Below are positions 50,659-58,659 of a stretch of 64,000 bases of DNA, in pieces. The stretch covers positions 2,214,015 through 2,278,014 of the forward strand of contig NZ_OESG01000014.1 of the NCBI RefSeq assembly GCF_900240945.1, written 5' to 3'. The stretch's first letter is position 1. Every line of letters starts with the position of its first letter. The notes below the pieces were generated by a model. It worked only from the letters and a program-made list of their open reading frames with translations, was not told the origin of the DNA and ran no database searches. The translations under genes and the position numbers were made by a program. This DNA is from Mycobacterium sp. 3519A (lineage in GTDB: Bacteria; Actinomycetota; Actinomycetes; Mycobacteriales; Mycobacteriaceae).

Positions 50659-50931
50659 TCAGCCGCCGTCCTCGGCGGCCTCGTCCAACTCTTCGCGGGC
50701 CACGCGGTAGAACGATGCGCCGTCGTGGGGGCTGCCGCTGATCTGACCGCGGTGCCGCCTTGGCCACAGCGGGGGATCCTCGGCGTAGCCGACCTCGGGC
50801 TCCTCGGCAGCGAGGCGGCGGTCCAGCGTCAGGTTGTCTTCAGGCGAGATCCAGCGCAGCGGTGCGTCGACCACAATGTCCCCGTCGTCGTTGCGCACCT
50901 GGTCGGAATCCAGGGATTCGCTGGGCCCCAA
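50659..50931 (-). CDS. Small acidic protein (DUF5709-like)
   Basis: About 90 residues, acidic and probably disordered: GPSESLDSDQVRNDDGD, VVDAPLRWISPEDNLTLDRRL, AAEEPEVGYAEDPP and DGASFYRVAREELDEAAEDGG (terminal portion). It resembles the actinobacterial DUF5709 proteins of unknown function. The only start codon in the frame is TTG 50931. The family-like residues DYDDIRPDGT continue upstream in frame without any ATG, GTG or TTG, so the true start is unclear or was lost. It ends 15 bp from composite site 5. Confidence 0.55.
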   Translation of the reverse strand: MGPSESLDSDQVRNDDGDIVVDAPLRWISPEDNLTLDRRLAAEEPEVGYAEDPPLWPRRHRGQISGSPHDGASFYRVAREELDEAAEDGG

Positions 50932-51079
50932 CGTGCCATCCGGCCTGATGTCGTCGTAATCGCCGTCGATGATGATGCTCCTGACGCTTCCGCGCGCCCT
51001 ACAGTGGACCGCGCTCTACCTGTTATCAATGCCGTACGGCCCCGTTTTCGTGCCAACCAACCGCTATTGACGTCAAGCA

Positions 51080-51095
51080 TGGACTATTTAGTCCC
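51080..51095. promoter_or_regulatory. TetR-type palindrome A upstream of the flavodoxin-like gene
   Basis: TGGACTATTTAGTCCC holds a perfect GGACTA/TAGTCC inverted repeat. It is related to the palindrome ahead of the TetR gene at 57837-57852 and lies 63 bp from palindrome B. Confidence 0.6.
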
Positions 51096-51142
51096 TAAGG
51101 CTACCGATGACGGCTACCGACTCAAAGCGGGGCTGAATTATG

Positions 51143-51158
51143 CGGACTAATTCGTCCA
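51143..51158. promoter_or_regulatory. TetR-type palindrome B upstream of the flavodoxin-like gene
   Basis: CGGACTAATTCGTCCA shares its right half ATTCGTCCA with the site in front of the TetR gene at 57837. It lies about 80 bp upstream of the chosen GTG. Confidence 0.6.
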
Positions 51159-51236
51159 TTATGGTGTTGGTGTCCGATCTCGACCGCACAGCGTCGGGAC
51201 GTAGCCGTGATGGCTCCAGCGAAAGGACAACTCAAC

Positions 51237-51842
51237 GTGGCAACCGTGGCTGTCGTCGCTCATTCACGCGCGGGACACACCTGGCGCATGGCCGAGGCGA
51301 TCTGCGATGGCGCGCGAACCTCTGACGCGCAAGTGCATCCGATCCGCATCGATGAGGACGGAACTGTCGACGAGACCGGCTGGAGCACATTGGCCGCCGT
51401 CGACGGCGTCATCTTCGGCTGCCCCACGCACATGGGCGGACCGTCGTGGCAGTTCAAACGATTCGCCGATACCTCGATCCGGGCATGGCGGAACACCGCC
51501 TGGCGCGACAAACTCGCAGGCGGCTTCACCAGCTCGACCGGCATGAGTGGCGACAAGTTCTCCACGCTGACCTACCTCTGGACGCTGGCAATGCAACAGG
51601 GCATGGTGTGGATCGGCTCCGGCATGAAACCCGCCGTCGCGTACGACAAGGCCGCTCCCCGCGAAAGCATGAACTACATCGGTGGCTATAGCGGCGCGAT
51701 GGCCACCACCCCGTTCGACGACCCGAACGCCATGTCACCGGCGGACTTGGCCACCGCGGCGGCGTTCGGGCAGCGATTCGCCACCTTCCTGATCGCCGGG
51801 AGGACCCCGAATACCCCTTATGTCGACTTCACCAAGCAGTAA
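51237..51842 (+). CDS. Flavodoxin-fold NAD(P)H:quinone reductase-type protein (WrbA-like)
   Basis: A 201-residue flavodoxin-like protein. The FMN phosphate loop is VVAHSRAGHTWRMAE, and GVIFGCPTHMGGPSWQFKRF and GGFTSSTGMSGDKFSTL follow, as in WrbA-type quinone reductases. Two-electron reduction of quinones is the likely role. GTG 51237 (VATVAVVAHS) follows AAAGGACAA; an ATG ten codons earlier is less likely. Two TetR-type palindromes upstream suggest repression by the TetR encoded at 57887. No composite activator site is present. Confidence 0.83.
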   Translation: MATVAVVAHSRAGHTWRMAEAICDGARTSDAQVHPIRIDEDGTVDETGWSTLAAVDGVIFGCPTHMGGPSWQFKRFADTSIRAWRNTAWRDKLAGGFTSSTGMSGDKFSTLTYLWTLAMQQGMVWIGSGMKPAVAYDKAAPRESMNYIGGYSGAMATTPFDDPNAMSPADLATAAAFGQRFATFLIAGRTPNTPYVDFTKQ

Positions 51843-51909
51843 CACCAGCAATTACCTGCGACGATGCTGCGGCGTAGTGTTGATACCGCTTTTCCAGGGA
51901 GATGACGCC

Positions 51910-51951
51910 ATGAACGGGACCGCCGACGTGGGTAGCGATCACGAGCACTGA
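51910..51951 (+). CDS. Possible 13-codon leader peptide before the MocR gene
   Basis: ATG 51910, preceded by AGGGAG at 9 bases, reads MNGTADVGSDHEH and stops at 51949-51951, two bases before the MocR ATG. It could couple translation of the regulator or be chance. Nothing else supports it. Confidence 0.3.
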   Translation: MNGTADVGSDHEH

Positions 51952-51952
51952 C

Positions 51953-53365
51953 ATGGACGCGAAGAGCGGATCTGCGGTCTCGGTCGCTGGGTTGGATCTG
52001 CACCTGGATCGCCCGGGCGGACGGGTGCGTGACGGTGTGATGGACGCGATTCGCGACGCGATCCGTTCGGGGCGACTGGTGCCGGGCATCCAGTTGCCGT
52101 CGAGTCGCGCCCTCGCCGCCGACCTCGGTGTCGCGAGAAACACCGTCGCAAGTGCCTACGCCGAACTCATCGCCGAGGGTTGGCTGACGTCACAATACGG
52201 TTCGTGCACATTGGTTGCCCCGCGTGCGGCCGCAGTGGTGCCGTCCGCCGCCGCCCCGCGTACACGCTGGCGGCAGCCTCAATTCGACCACGATCTGCGA
52301 CCGGGGCATCCGGACCTGTCCTCGTTTCCACGCACCGAGTGGAGTCGTGCGGTCAAGCGCGCGTTGAACGCTGCTCCGTCCGAGGCGTTCGGGTACACCG
52401 ACCCGCAGGGGCGGCCAGAGCTCCGCAACGCCCTCGCCGAGTACCTCGCCCGCGCGCGCGGTGTCCGGGCCCGACCGTCCAACATCGTCATCTCCAGCGG
52501 CGCCGCAGAAGGATTGAGCCTCGTGGCACGCGCACTGGCAGACGACGGAGTCGCCGCCGTCGCCGTCGAGGGCTTCGGCCTGTTCACCCAATGGCCGTCG
52601 CTTGCCCGCGCGGGATTACGTTGTCCGCCACTGCCAGTGGACGCCCATGGCGCTGATGTGGCGGCACTCGACGGGATGGCCGACACGGGCGGGGTGCTGC
52701 TCACGCCGTCGCACCAGTTTCCGCTAGGCGTGCCGCTGCATTCCGAGCGCCGCGCTGCGGTTGTCGATTGGGCACGACGCACCGGCAGTGTGATCATCGA
52801 GGACGACTACGACGGCGAATTCCGCTACGACCGCAGCCCCGTCGGCGCCCTGCAGGGCATCGATCCCGGCCGCGTCATCTACATGGGCACGGCGAGTAAG
52901 TCGCTGGCGCCTGGGCTTCGGCTCGGATGGCTGGTGTTGCCGGACAGACTCGTCGATGCGGTGCTCCGGCAGAGGGGCGAATTCGAAGAGACGTGCAGCT
53001 TCGTCGACCAGTTGGCGATGGCCGAGTTCATCGTGTCCGGTTGCTATGACAGGCACATCCGTACCATGCGCGCCCAATACCGCCGTCGCCGTGAGCAACT
53101 CGTCTCCGCCGTGGCCAGGTCGTCACCGACGACCTCCGTGGCCGGAATGCCCGCCGGCCTGCAGGTGATGCTCGAACTAGCTGACGCGGACGAGAGCACG
53201 CTGTGTCGTGAGCGCGCATGGCGACGGCTCGGCGTGGAGGGGCTTCATCGGTATCGCCATCCCGATGCCTGCAGCAACCGGAACGGCTTGGTGGTCGGGT
53301 TCGCTGCGCCCGCGCCAAGCGCATGGTCGGCAGCCTTGGACGCCCTGATTCGACTGCTGCCCTGA
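51953..53365 (+). CDS. MocR/PdxR-type GntR regulator with aminotransferase domain
   Basis: A 470-residue regulator. The N-terminal GntR winged helix has IRSGRLVPGIQLPSSRALAADLGVARNT (the key LPSSRALA and VARNTVASAYAEL). A fold-type I PLP domain has SSGAAEGLSLVARAL, IIEDDYDGEFRYDR and the PLP-binding Lys in MGTASKSLAPGLRLGW. PdxR members control vitamin B6 genes; others control amino-acid pathways. No pyridoxal synthesis genes are near. Target unknown. It ends 25 bp before composite site 6. Confidence 0.88.
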   Translation: MDAKSGSAVSVAGLDLHLDRPGGRVRDGVMDAIRDAIRSGRLVPGIQLPSSRALAADLGVARNTVASAYAELIAEGWLTSQYGSCTLVAPRAAAVVPSAAAPRTRWRQPQFDHDLRPGHPDLSSFPRTEWSRAVKRALNAAPSEAFGYTDPQGRPELRNALAEYLARARGVRARPSNIVISSGAAEGLSLVARALADDGVAAVAVEGFGLFTQWPSLARAGLRCPPLPVDAHGADVAALDGMADTGGVLLTPSHQFPLGVPLHSERRAAVVDWARRTGSVIIEDDYDGEFRYDRSPVGALQGIDPGRVIYMGTASKSLAPGLRLGWLVLPDRLVDAVLRQRGEFEETCSFVDQLAMAEFIVSGCYDRHIRTMRAQYRRRREQLVSAVARSSPTTSVAGMPAGLQVMLELADADESTLCRERAWRRLGVEGLHRYRHPDACSNRNGLVVGFAAPAPSAWSAALDALIRLLP

Positions 53366-53390
53366 GCCGGGTAACGGCGAAAAGCCCTCC

Positions 53391-53432
53391 TCACCCGGGT
53401 GATTCGGTGGTCGGGGTGACGACAGCTCACCC
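53391..53432 (+). promoter_or_regulatory. Composite activator site 6 (NTF2-SDR-cupin operon promoter)
   Basis: TCACCCGGGTGA, 11 bp, GGGTGA, CGACAGC, TCACCC, then CAGTCT as -10 at the same distance as in the other five sites. It is the only one on the plus strand and lies 55 bp ahead of the first gene. Both modules are perfect. Confidence 0.82.
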
Positions 53433-53487
53433 CGCGACGCTGCAGTCTCATGACGCCGCGCACGCATCGTCGAAAGAGGGAGCAGCT

Positions 53488-53868
53488 GTGACCGACACCA
53501 TGCAGACCACCGAGGATCTGGCGATACTCGCAAAGCTCAACGAGGACTACATCCACTCCGACCAGTTCAACGATGTCAAGCGGTTCAGCGAGTTCCTCGC
53601 GCAAGACTTCCTGATTCAAACCCCTGGCGTCACCCGGAACCGCGAAGAGTTCCTCGAGTACATCGCAAAGCCCCGTCCCTTCAAGGATCTCGCGGTGCAC
53701 GACGTCAACATCCGCATCCTCAGCGACGTTGCGCTGATCCACGCTCGCGCCACATACACCATGCTCGCCGATGGCGGCCAGCAAGACGCGCTGTACACGG
53801 ACACCTATCAGAAGCGTGACGGCAGCTGGGTCTGCGTCGCAGCCTGCGCGATCGCTCCCGGCGCCTGA
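53488..53868 (+). CDS. NTF2/SnoaL-fold protein (DUF4440-like)
   Basis: A 126-residue protein starting at GTG 53488 after AGAGGGAG. It reads [19 protein letters not shown], then [25 protein letters not shown], and strands [18 protein letters not shown] and [18 protein letters not shown]. This is the DUF4440/SnoaL pattern of small cone-shaped proteins. It is the first gene of the plus-strand operon under composite site 6 and is 23 bp ahead of the SDR gene. Substrate unknown. Confidence 0.8.
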   Translation: MTDTMQTTEDLAILAKLNEDYIHSDQFNDVKRFSEFLAQDFLIQTPGVTRNREEFLEYIAKPRPFKDLAVHDVNIRILSDVALIHARATYTMLADGGQQDALYTDTYQKRDGSWVCVAACAIAPGA

Positions 53869-53891
53869 GCCCTCCGAACAGGAAGCTGCAC

Positions 53892-54662
53892 ATGCATTTT
53901 GAGGCCAAGAAGGTCATCGTGGTCGGCGGAAGTGCCGGCATGGGACGACAGGTCGCGGTCGACGTCGTCGATCACGGTGGCAGCGCGGTGATCATCGGCA
54001 GCTCGATCGACCGTGTCGACGACACCGTGGCCGAGCTGACCGACCGGCGGGGTCAAGCGTGGGGGATCGCCGCCGAACTGACCGACCGCAAAGCCGTCGC
54101 CGATGTACGACGCACGCTCACAGAGCAGCACCGCGACGCCACCCTGCTGGTCAATGCGGCGGGATTCTTCATCCCCAAGGCGTTTCTCGAATACGACGCC
54201 AAGGACTACGACTCCTACATGGAGATCAACTATGCCCTGTTCGTCCTCACGCAGACCGTCGTCGAGGGCATGATCGCCTGCGGCGAAGGCGGTTCCATCG
54301 TCAACATCGGCAGCATGTGGGCCCACCAAGCCATCGGCGTGACGCCGTCGGTCGGGCACTCGATGCAAAAGGCCGGGTTGCATGCGCTCACCCACAACCT
54401 CGCCATCGAGCTTGCCGAGCACAAGATCCGCGTCAACGCGGTGGCGCCTGCGGCCGTCAAGACCCCCGCTGTCGAGAAATGGATTCCGAAGGACGAGATC
54501 GACGCGACGCTCAAGACGTTCGCACCGCTTCATCCCCTCGGACGAATCGGCACACCTGCCGACGTCGCCAACGCCATCACTTTCCTGCTGTCCGAACAAG
54601 CAAGCTGGATCACCGGCGCGATCCTCAATGTCGACGGCGGTGTGATGGCGGGCCGCAACTGA
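53892..54662 (+). CDS. Short-chain dehydrogenase paralogue B, catalytic Tyr replaced by His
   Basis: A 256-residue SDR closely similar to the protein encoded at 40488-41264. The cofactor loop [14 protein letters not shown] and the Ser region GSMWAHQ are kept. The YxxxK motif reads HSMQK ([10 protein letters not shown]), so the catalytic Tyr is His; one T-to-C change (TAC to CAC) would explain it. It may be a slow or altered enzyme, or a binding protein. The gene is not otherwise damaged. It follows the NTF2-fold gene and precedes a cupin gene by 17 bp. Confidence 0.87.
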   Translation: MHFEAKKVIVVGGSAGMGRQVAVDVVDHGGSAVIIGSSIDRVDDTVAELTDRRGQAWGIAAELTDRKAVADVRRTLTEQHRDATLLVNAAGFFIPKAFLEYDAKDYDSYMEINYALFVLTQTVVEGMIACGEGGSIVNIGSMWAHQAIGVTPSVGHSMQKAGLHALTHNLAIELAEHKIRVNAVAPAAVKTPAVEKWIPKDEIDATLKTFAPLHPLGRIGTPADVANAITFLLSEQASWITGAILNVDGGVMAGRN

Positions 54663-54679
54663 CCCTCGGAGGGATCGCA

Positions 54680-55210
54680 ATGACAGACGACATCTTGCGG
54701 CCGGGCGGCCCGCCCGCCAAGTCGGTCGGCCGTGACGAAGGAAAGTCGGTGTTCCTCGGAACGATCGGGGTGCGCCACATCCTCGACAACGTCGCGGCAG
54801 AAGGGCGCTTCTCCGTGCTGGAGCATCCGATGTCACCCCGAGCGCTGGCGTCGGCGCTGCATCGGCACCGCAACGAAGACGAGTACAGCTGGATCATCGA
54901 AGGACGCGTCGGCGCCCTGCTCGGCGATCAGGTGATCTACGGCGGACCAGGTGACTTCATCTTCAAGCCAAGAGGGCAGTGGCATACGTTCTGGAATGCG
55001 GGCGACGAACCCGCCCGCATTCTCGAGATCATTTCCCCCGCAGGCTTTGAGCGGTTCTTCGACGACCTTGCCGCCTTCGGCGGCGTGCAGAAGGTATCGA
55101 CCGAGGCCCTCGACGAACTGTGTGCCAGATACGGACTCGAGATGGACGTGCACAGTGTCCCCGCACTGTGCGAACGCTTCGACGTGAAGTTCCCCGGTGA
55201 AGAAATATGA
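54680..55210 (+). CDS. Cupin-domain protein
   Basis: A 176-residue single cupin with an N-terminal extension. Motif 1 is ALHRHRNEDEYSWIIEGRVG (HxH, then Glu; full metal-binding set) and motif 2 is GGPGDFIFKPRGQWHTFWN, with the last His ligand. A C-terminal helical tail (about residues 125-176) has EALDELCARYGLEM. It resembles quercetinase-type or unknown cupins. ATG 54680 follows GGAGGGA, and the stop overlaps the next start (ATGA). Confidence 0.85.
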   Translation: MTDDILRPGGPPAKSVGRDEGKSVFLGTIGVRHILDNVAAEGRFSVLEHPMSPRALASALHRHRNEDEYSWIIEGRVGALLGDQVIYGGPGDFIFKPRGQWHTFWNAGDEPARILEIISPAGFERFFDDLAAFGGVQKVSTEALDELCARYGLEMDVHSVPALCERFDVKFPGEEI

Positions 55211-55812
55211 CAGGCCGGGCAAGCCAGGGTACCCACGTCCAGATCGTGCCGGGTACCGACGAGCTGATCACCAAGCGCCTGCGACTGCGTCCGTGGACGG
55301 ATGGCGACGCCGACGTCGCATTGACGATCTTCGGCAGGCAGGAAGTCGCGCGCTGGCTCACCCCGGCGGTGCCGGGGGTGGCCGATCACGACGATATGCG
55401 GCGACTGCTGACCCGATGGATCACCGAACATGACGAAGCGGGACGGGCATTGGGCCACTGGGCGGTCGAGACGCGTGAGGATGGCCGCGTCATCGGAGCG
55501 GTCTCCCTGCTGCCGTTGCCACCCGGCTGCACCGACCTCGAAATCGGCTGGCAGATCGCACCGGCGGCCTGGGGACACGGCTACGGAGCCGAAGCGGGTC
55601 ATGCGGTGGCGCATCAGGCTTTCGCCAGCGGGATATCCGAGGTGTTCGCCGTTGTGCGGCCTGGCAACAGTCGCGGTGTCGCCACCGCACGGCGCGTCGG
55701 AATGGAGTGGGTCGGCGAGACCGACAAATACTACGGCCTCACCCTGCAAATCTATCGACTCACCGCCGCCGACCTGGACTATCCCGAACCCACTGCGGGC
55801 GTGCGCCTTTGA
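55207..55812 (+). CDS. GNAT acetyltransferase (RimJ/RimL-like)
   Basis: A 201-residue GCN5-family acetyltransferase: TKRLRLRPWTDGDADVAL at the start, GHWAVETREDGRVIGAVSLL, LEIGWQIAPAAWGHGYGAEA with the acetyl-CoA loop WGHGYG, and NSRGVATARRVGMEWVG. It is related to ribosomal protein N-acetyltransferases, but the target is unknown. It is coupled by overlap to the cupin gene before it and to the DUF4331 gene after it (TGATG). Confidence 0.86.
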   Translation: MTGRASQGTHVQIVPGTDELITKRLRLRPWTDGDADVALTIFGRQEVARWLTPAVPGVADHDDMRRLLTRWITEHDEAGRALGHWAVETREDGRVIGAVSLLPLPPGCTDLEIGWQIAPAAWGHGYGAEAGHAVAHQAFASGISEVFAVVRPGNSRGVATARRVGMEWVGETDKYYGLTLQIYRLTAADLDYPEPTAGVRL

Positions 55813-56921
55813 TGTCCCATCACTTCGATACTCGACGTGCTGCCCGCGACCCGCGACTCAACATCGCGGACGTGTATCTTTTCGACGCCGCGCCGGACCG
55901 CACGGCGATGGTGATGACCTGCTGCACCGAGGGCGCGTTGTCAGCATCTGCGGCGTTCCATCCGGCCGCGTTGTACGAATTCCGATTCGACACCACCGGG
56001 AATGGTCGCGACGACACCGCATTTCAGGTGCGCTTCACCGACCCGGTCGACGGCAGCGAACACGGACGTCAAGAGTTCACGGTGCATTTCGTGACCGGCG
56101 CCGATCTCGCCGCCGAACCCGCCCACCTCGTCACCGGAAAACCGGTGTTCTCGGCGGAGTTGAACACAGTCCGGCACGTCGGGACGATCGACGGTTTCGC
56201 CGGCCTGGTCGGCGACATGTGGGCTGCCGACCGCTCCGCGGTGTCGGCCATGCTCAACGCGTTCTACGAGGAACGGTGCTTCGACGACGCCGCATACGGG
56301 GCGCGGTGTGACCACATCAGCAGGCGCAACGTCATGGCGATCGCGCTGGAAGTGCCGAACGCGTTGATAGGCGATGGGCAGGTCGCGATGTGGTCGTCGA
56401 TCAGCCTGTGCGGACGAACCGTCAGAGCGCAGGTATCGCGTTGCGGTATACCCTTTTTCAGCCAACTGTTTCTGTCGTCATGGCGCCAGCCTCTGGTCGA
56501 CCGCTACAACCAGGTCGGTCCTCTGCACGACGTCAAACTGTTCGCCGGACCCGTTCGCCGCTTTGTCGCGGAGTTCTCAGCGCTCGCGGGACTGGGGCGG
56601 CTCAGCGAGCCCTACGCCATCGGGGTTGCGGCGCGACTGATTCCGACGGCGCTGCCCTACCGGCTGGGAACGGCCGCGACGTTGACCACCGAGGCGATCA
56701 ACGGCCGCCCACTGGACACCGATGCGTTCGGCGTGATGGCCAGCCTGGCCGCCGGAAGATCGCTCGGGGCGGCTTCAGACGTTTCACGGCCACTCGACGT
56801 GTTCCCGTATGTCGGCCCGCCCCACACCGCCGGTCAGCCAACCATGTGCAAGGAGATGGAGCACCATGCCGACTGGAATTGTGTTGTTTCCCAACCCACA
56901 AGCACCCAATCGCGTCGATGA
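55812..56921 (+). CDS. DUF4331 family protein
   Basis: A 369-residue protein of the DUF4331 family of unknown function. It starts MSHHFDTRRAARDPRLNIAD, typical of the family, with VYLFDAAPDRTAMVMTCC, DTTGNGRDDTAFQVRFTDP, and a C-terminal LDVFPYVGPPH. No signal peptide is evident. ATG 55812 overlaps the GNAT stop. Its last 56 bp overlap the next gene. The role within the stress operon is not known. Confidence 0.82.
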   Translation: MSHHFDTRRAARDPRLNIADVYLFDAAPDRTAMVMTCCTEGALSASAAFHPAALYEFRFDTTGNGRDDTAFQVRFTDPVDGSEHGRQEFTVHFVTGADLAAEPAHLVTGKPVFSAELNTVRHVGTIDGFAGLVGDMWAADRSAVSAMLNAFYEERCFDDAAYGARCDHISRRNVMAIALEVPNALIGDGQVAMWSSISLCGRTVRAQVSRCGIPFFSQLFLSSWRQPLVDRYNQVGPLHDVKLFAGPVRRFVAEFSALAGLGRLSEPYAIGVAARLIPTALPYRLGTAATLTTEAINGRPLDTDAFGVMASLAAGRSLGAASDVSRPLDVFPYVGPPHTAGQPTMCKEMEHHADWNCVVSQPTSTQSRR

Positions 56922-57795
56922 GGTGGTGGCTCAGGCCACGCGCGCGCACGACCTCGGCGTCCGCCAAGTCTGGTTGAGCCAGAACAACGATCACGACGCG
57001 ATCGCGTTGGCCGCCGTGGTCGGTGCCGCCGTGCCGGGTCTCGGCGTCGGCACCTCGGTGGTGCCCATCAACCCGCGTCACCCGCTGATCGTCGCGTCGC
57101 TCGCGCAGACCGCGCAGGCCGCGTCACACGGGAACTTCAGTCTGGGCCTCGGGTTGGGCGGGCACGAACCGGAGCGGCAGGCGTTCGGGACTTCGTGGCC
57201 CAACGCGATCACCCGCCTTCGCGAGCACCTGATGGTGCTGAGATCGGTCTTCGACACAGGAGCGGTGGATTTCAGCGGCGACGAGATCACCGCACAGCCC
57301 CTATGGCCGGTCGGCGTCGCCGGGGGCACGCCCGTCCCGGTGTACGTGGCCGCAATGGCTCCAAAAGCGTTGCAGGTCACCGGTGAACTGGCCGATGGCA
57401 CCATGCCGTACCTCGCCGGTCCCCGTACTATCGCAGAGTTCATCGAACCGACCATCGCGAAGTCGGCCGCAGACGCCGGACGGCCGAAACCCAGGATCAT
57501 CGCGCAGGTGCCTGTCATCGTGTCGGACGACGTGGACGCGGCAAAGGATTTCGCGGCGCAGCGGTTGAGCTTCTTCGAGACCATCCCGTCCTATCAAAAG
57601 GTGATTGCGCGCGAGGGAATTGCCGGTGCCGCAGACCTCGCGGCGGTCGGTTCGGCCGAATCGGTCAGGCGTCAGCTACAACGCTATCTGGATGCCGGAG
57701 CCACGGATGTCGTGCTGACTGGACTCGCGTGGACCGATTCTGCTACAGCCGAGGACCTATGGGCCCTCGCGGCCTCGTTCCATTCCACTGCCTGA
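56866..57795 (+). CDS. LLM-class (F420-dependent) oxidoreductase
   Basis: A 309-residue luciferase-like protein of the F420-dependent group common in mycobacteria. It reads GVRQVWLSQNNDHDAIALAA, GVGTSVVPINPRHPLIVASL, GNFSLGLGLGGHEPERQAFG and ELADGTMPYLAGPRTIAEF. It would reduce or oxidise an unknown substrate with F420H2 or FMN. ATG 56866 follows AAGGAG; 19 upstream residues in the frame lie inside the DUF4331 gene. Probably the last gene of the composite site 6 operon. Confidence 0.87.
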   Translation: MPTGIVLFPNPQAPNRVDEVVAQATRAHDLGVRQVWLSQNNDHDAIALAAVVGAAVPGLGVGTSVVPINPRHPLIVASLAQTAQAASHGNFSLGLGLGGHEPERQAFGTSWPNAITRLREHLMVLRSVFDTGAVDFSGDEITAQPLWPVGVAGGTPVPVYVAAMAPKALQVTGELADGTMPYLAGPRTIAEFIEPTIAKSAADAGRPKPRIIAQVPVIVSDDVDAAKDFAAQRLSFFETIPSYQKVIAREGIAGAADLAAVGSAESVRRQLQRYLDAGATDVVLTGLAWTDSATAEDLWALAASFHSTA

Positions 57796-57836
57796 CAGAA
57801 AATGATCAACTTCTGAGCCATCGCGCGGCGCAGTGA

Positions 57837-57852
57837 TGGACCCATTCGTCCA
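57837..57852. promoter_or_regulatory. TetR-type palindrome at the TetR gene promoter
   Basis: TGGACCCATTCGTCCA has TGGAC/GTCCA arms. It is 35 bp upstream of the TetR start. Similar palindromes lie at 51080 and 51143 upstream of the flavodoxin-like gene. Autoregulation is likely. Confidence 0.65.
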
Positions 57853-57886
57853 CAACTGACGCAGCGCAGCCGGTAGTGTCACGCCG

Positions 57887-58546
57887 GTGACCAGCGGGGA
57901 GCGTCCCACCCGACGCCGAACGACCGCGCGCGGGGAAGCGACCCGCGCCCGGATCATCTCCTCGGCCGCCGATCTCATGTACATCCGCGGCGTCAATGCC
58001 GTCACTCTCGACGACGTGCGCGCCGCGACAGGCACCAGCAAGTCCCAGCTGTACAAACATTTCCCAGCCGGCAAACCCGACCTCGTGCGCGAAGTGGTGG
58101 CGTGGCGCGCCGAGCAAATCCTGACGCGCGAAGAACAGCGCCTGGAGCGGTTGAAGTCGATGAGCGGTCTGCGGCGATGGCGCGACGCCCTGATTCAGGC
58201 CGCTGACCTGCGTGGCGGTGCCTACGGTTGCGCGCTCGGCAATCTGGTGGTCGAGCTTTCCGATCAGGACGAGCACGCGCGCACCTCCCTGTCGGCGCAC
58301 TTCGCGGCCTGGCAAGGGCTGCTGGCCGCCGGATTTCGGCGGATGCAGGACGACGGGACCCTGGTAGCCACGGCCGATCCCGACGCGCTGGCCACCGGGC
58401 TGATGGCCGCACTGCAGGGTGGTTACCTGCTTGCTCAGGCCGATCACGACGTCACCCCGATGGCCACTGCGCTCGACATGGCGCTGGCCCACGTCGAGAG
58501 CCTGACCCGTCGTCCCAAGAAGAGACCCAAACCCCGCAAGCGCTGA
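57887..58546 (+). CDS. TetR-family regulator (LmrA/YxaF-like)
   Basis: A 219-residue repressor. The HTH region reads ARIISSAADLMYIRGVNAVTL with DDVRAATGTSKSQLYKHF as turn and recognition helix. The C-terminal ligand domain has GGAYGCALGNLVVELSD and LATGLMAALQGGYLLAQA, typical of the LmrA/YxaF branch, which responds to drugs or flavonoids. It has a basic tail, RPKKRPKPRKR. The palindrome just upstream and the two at the flavodoxin-like gene suggest control of itself and that gene. GTG 57887 is the start. Confidence 0.88.
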   Translation: MTSGERPTRRRTTARGEATRARIISSAADLMYIRGVNAVTLDDVRAATGTSKSQLYKHFPAGKPDLVREVVAWRAEQILTREEQRLERLKSMSGLRRWRDALIQAADLRGGAYGCALGNLVVELSDQDEHARTSLSAHFAAWQGLLAAGFRRMQDDGTLVATADPDALATGLMAALQGGYLLAQADHDVTPMATALDMALAHVESLTRRPKKRPKPRKR

Positions 58547-58659
58547 CCATCGAAACGGTTGATGGCGGCGATCGGCGCGGGCTATCGCGCAGAGCGGAGG
58601 AACCCTGGGTGCTCGTTCGTTTAGCGGGGTAGAAATCGGGTGGTCAAGCGGAGGTGCGG

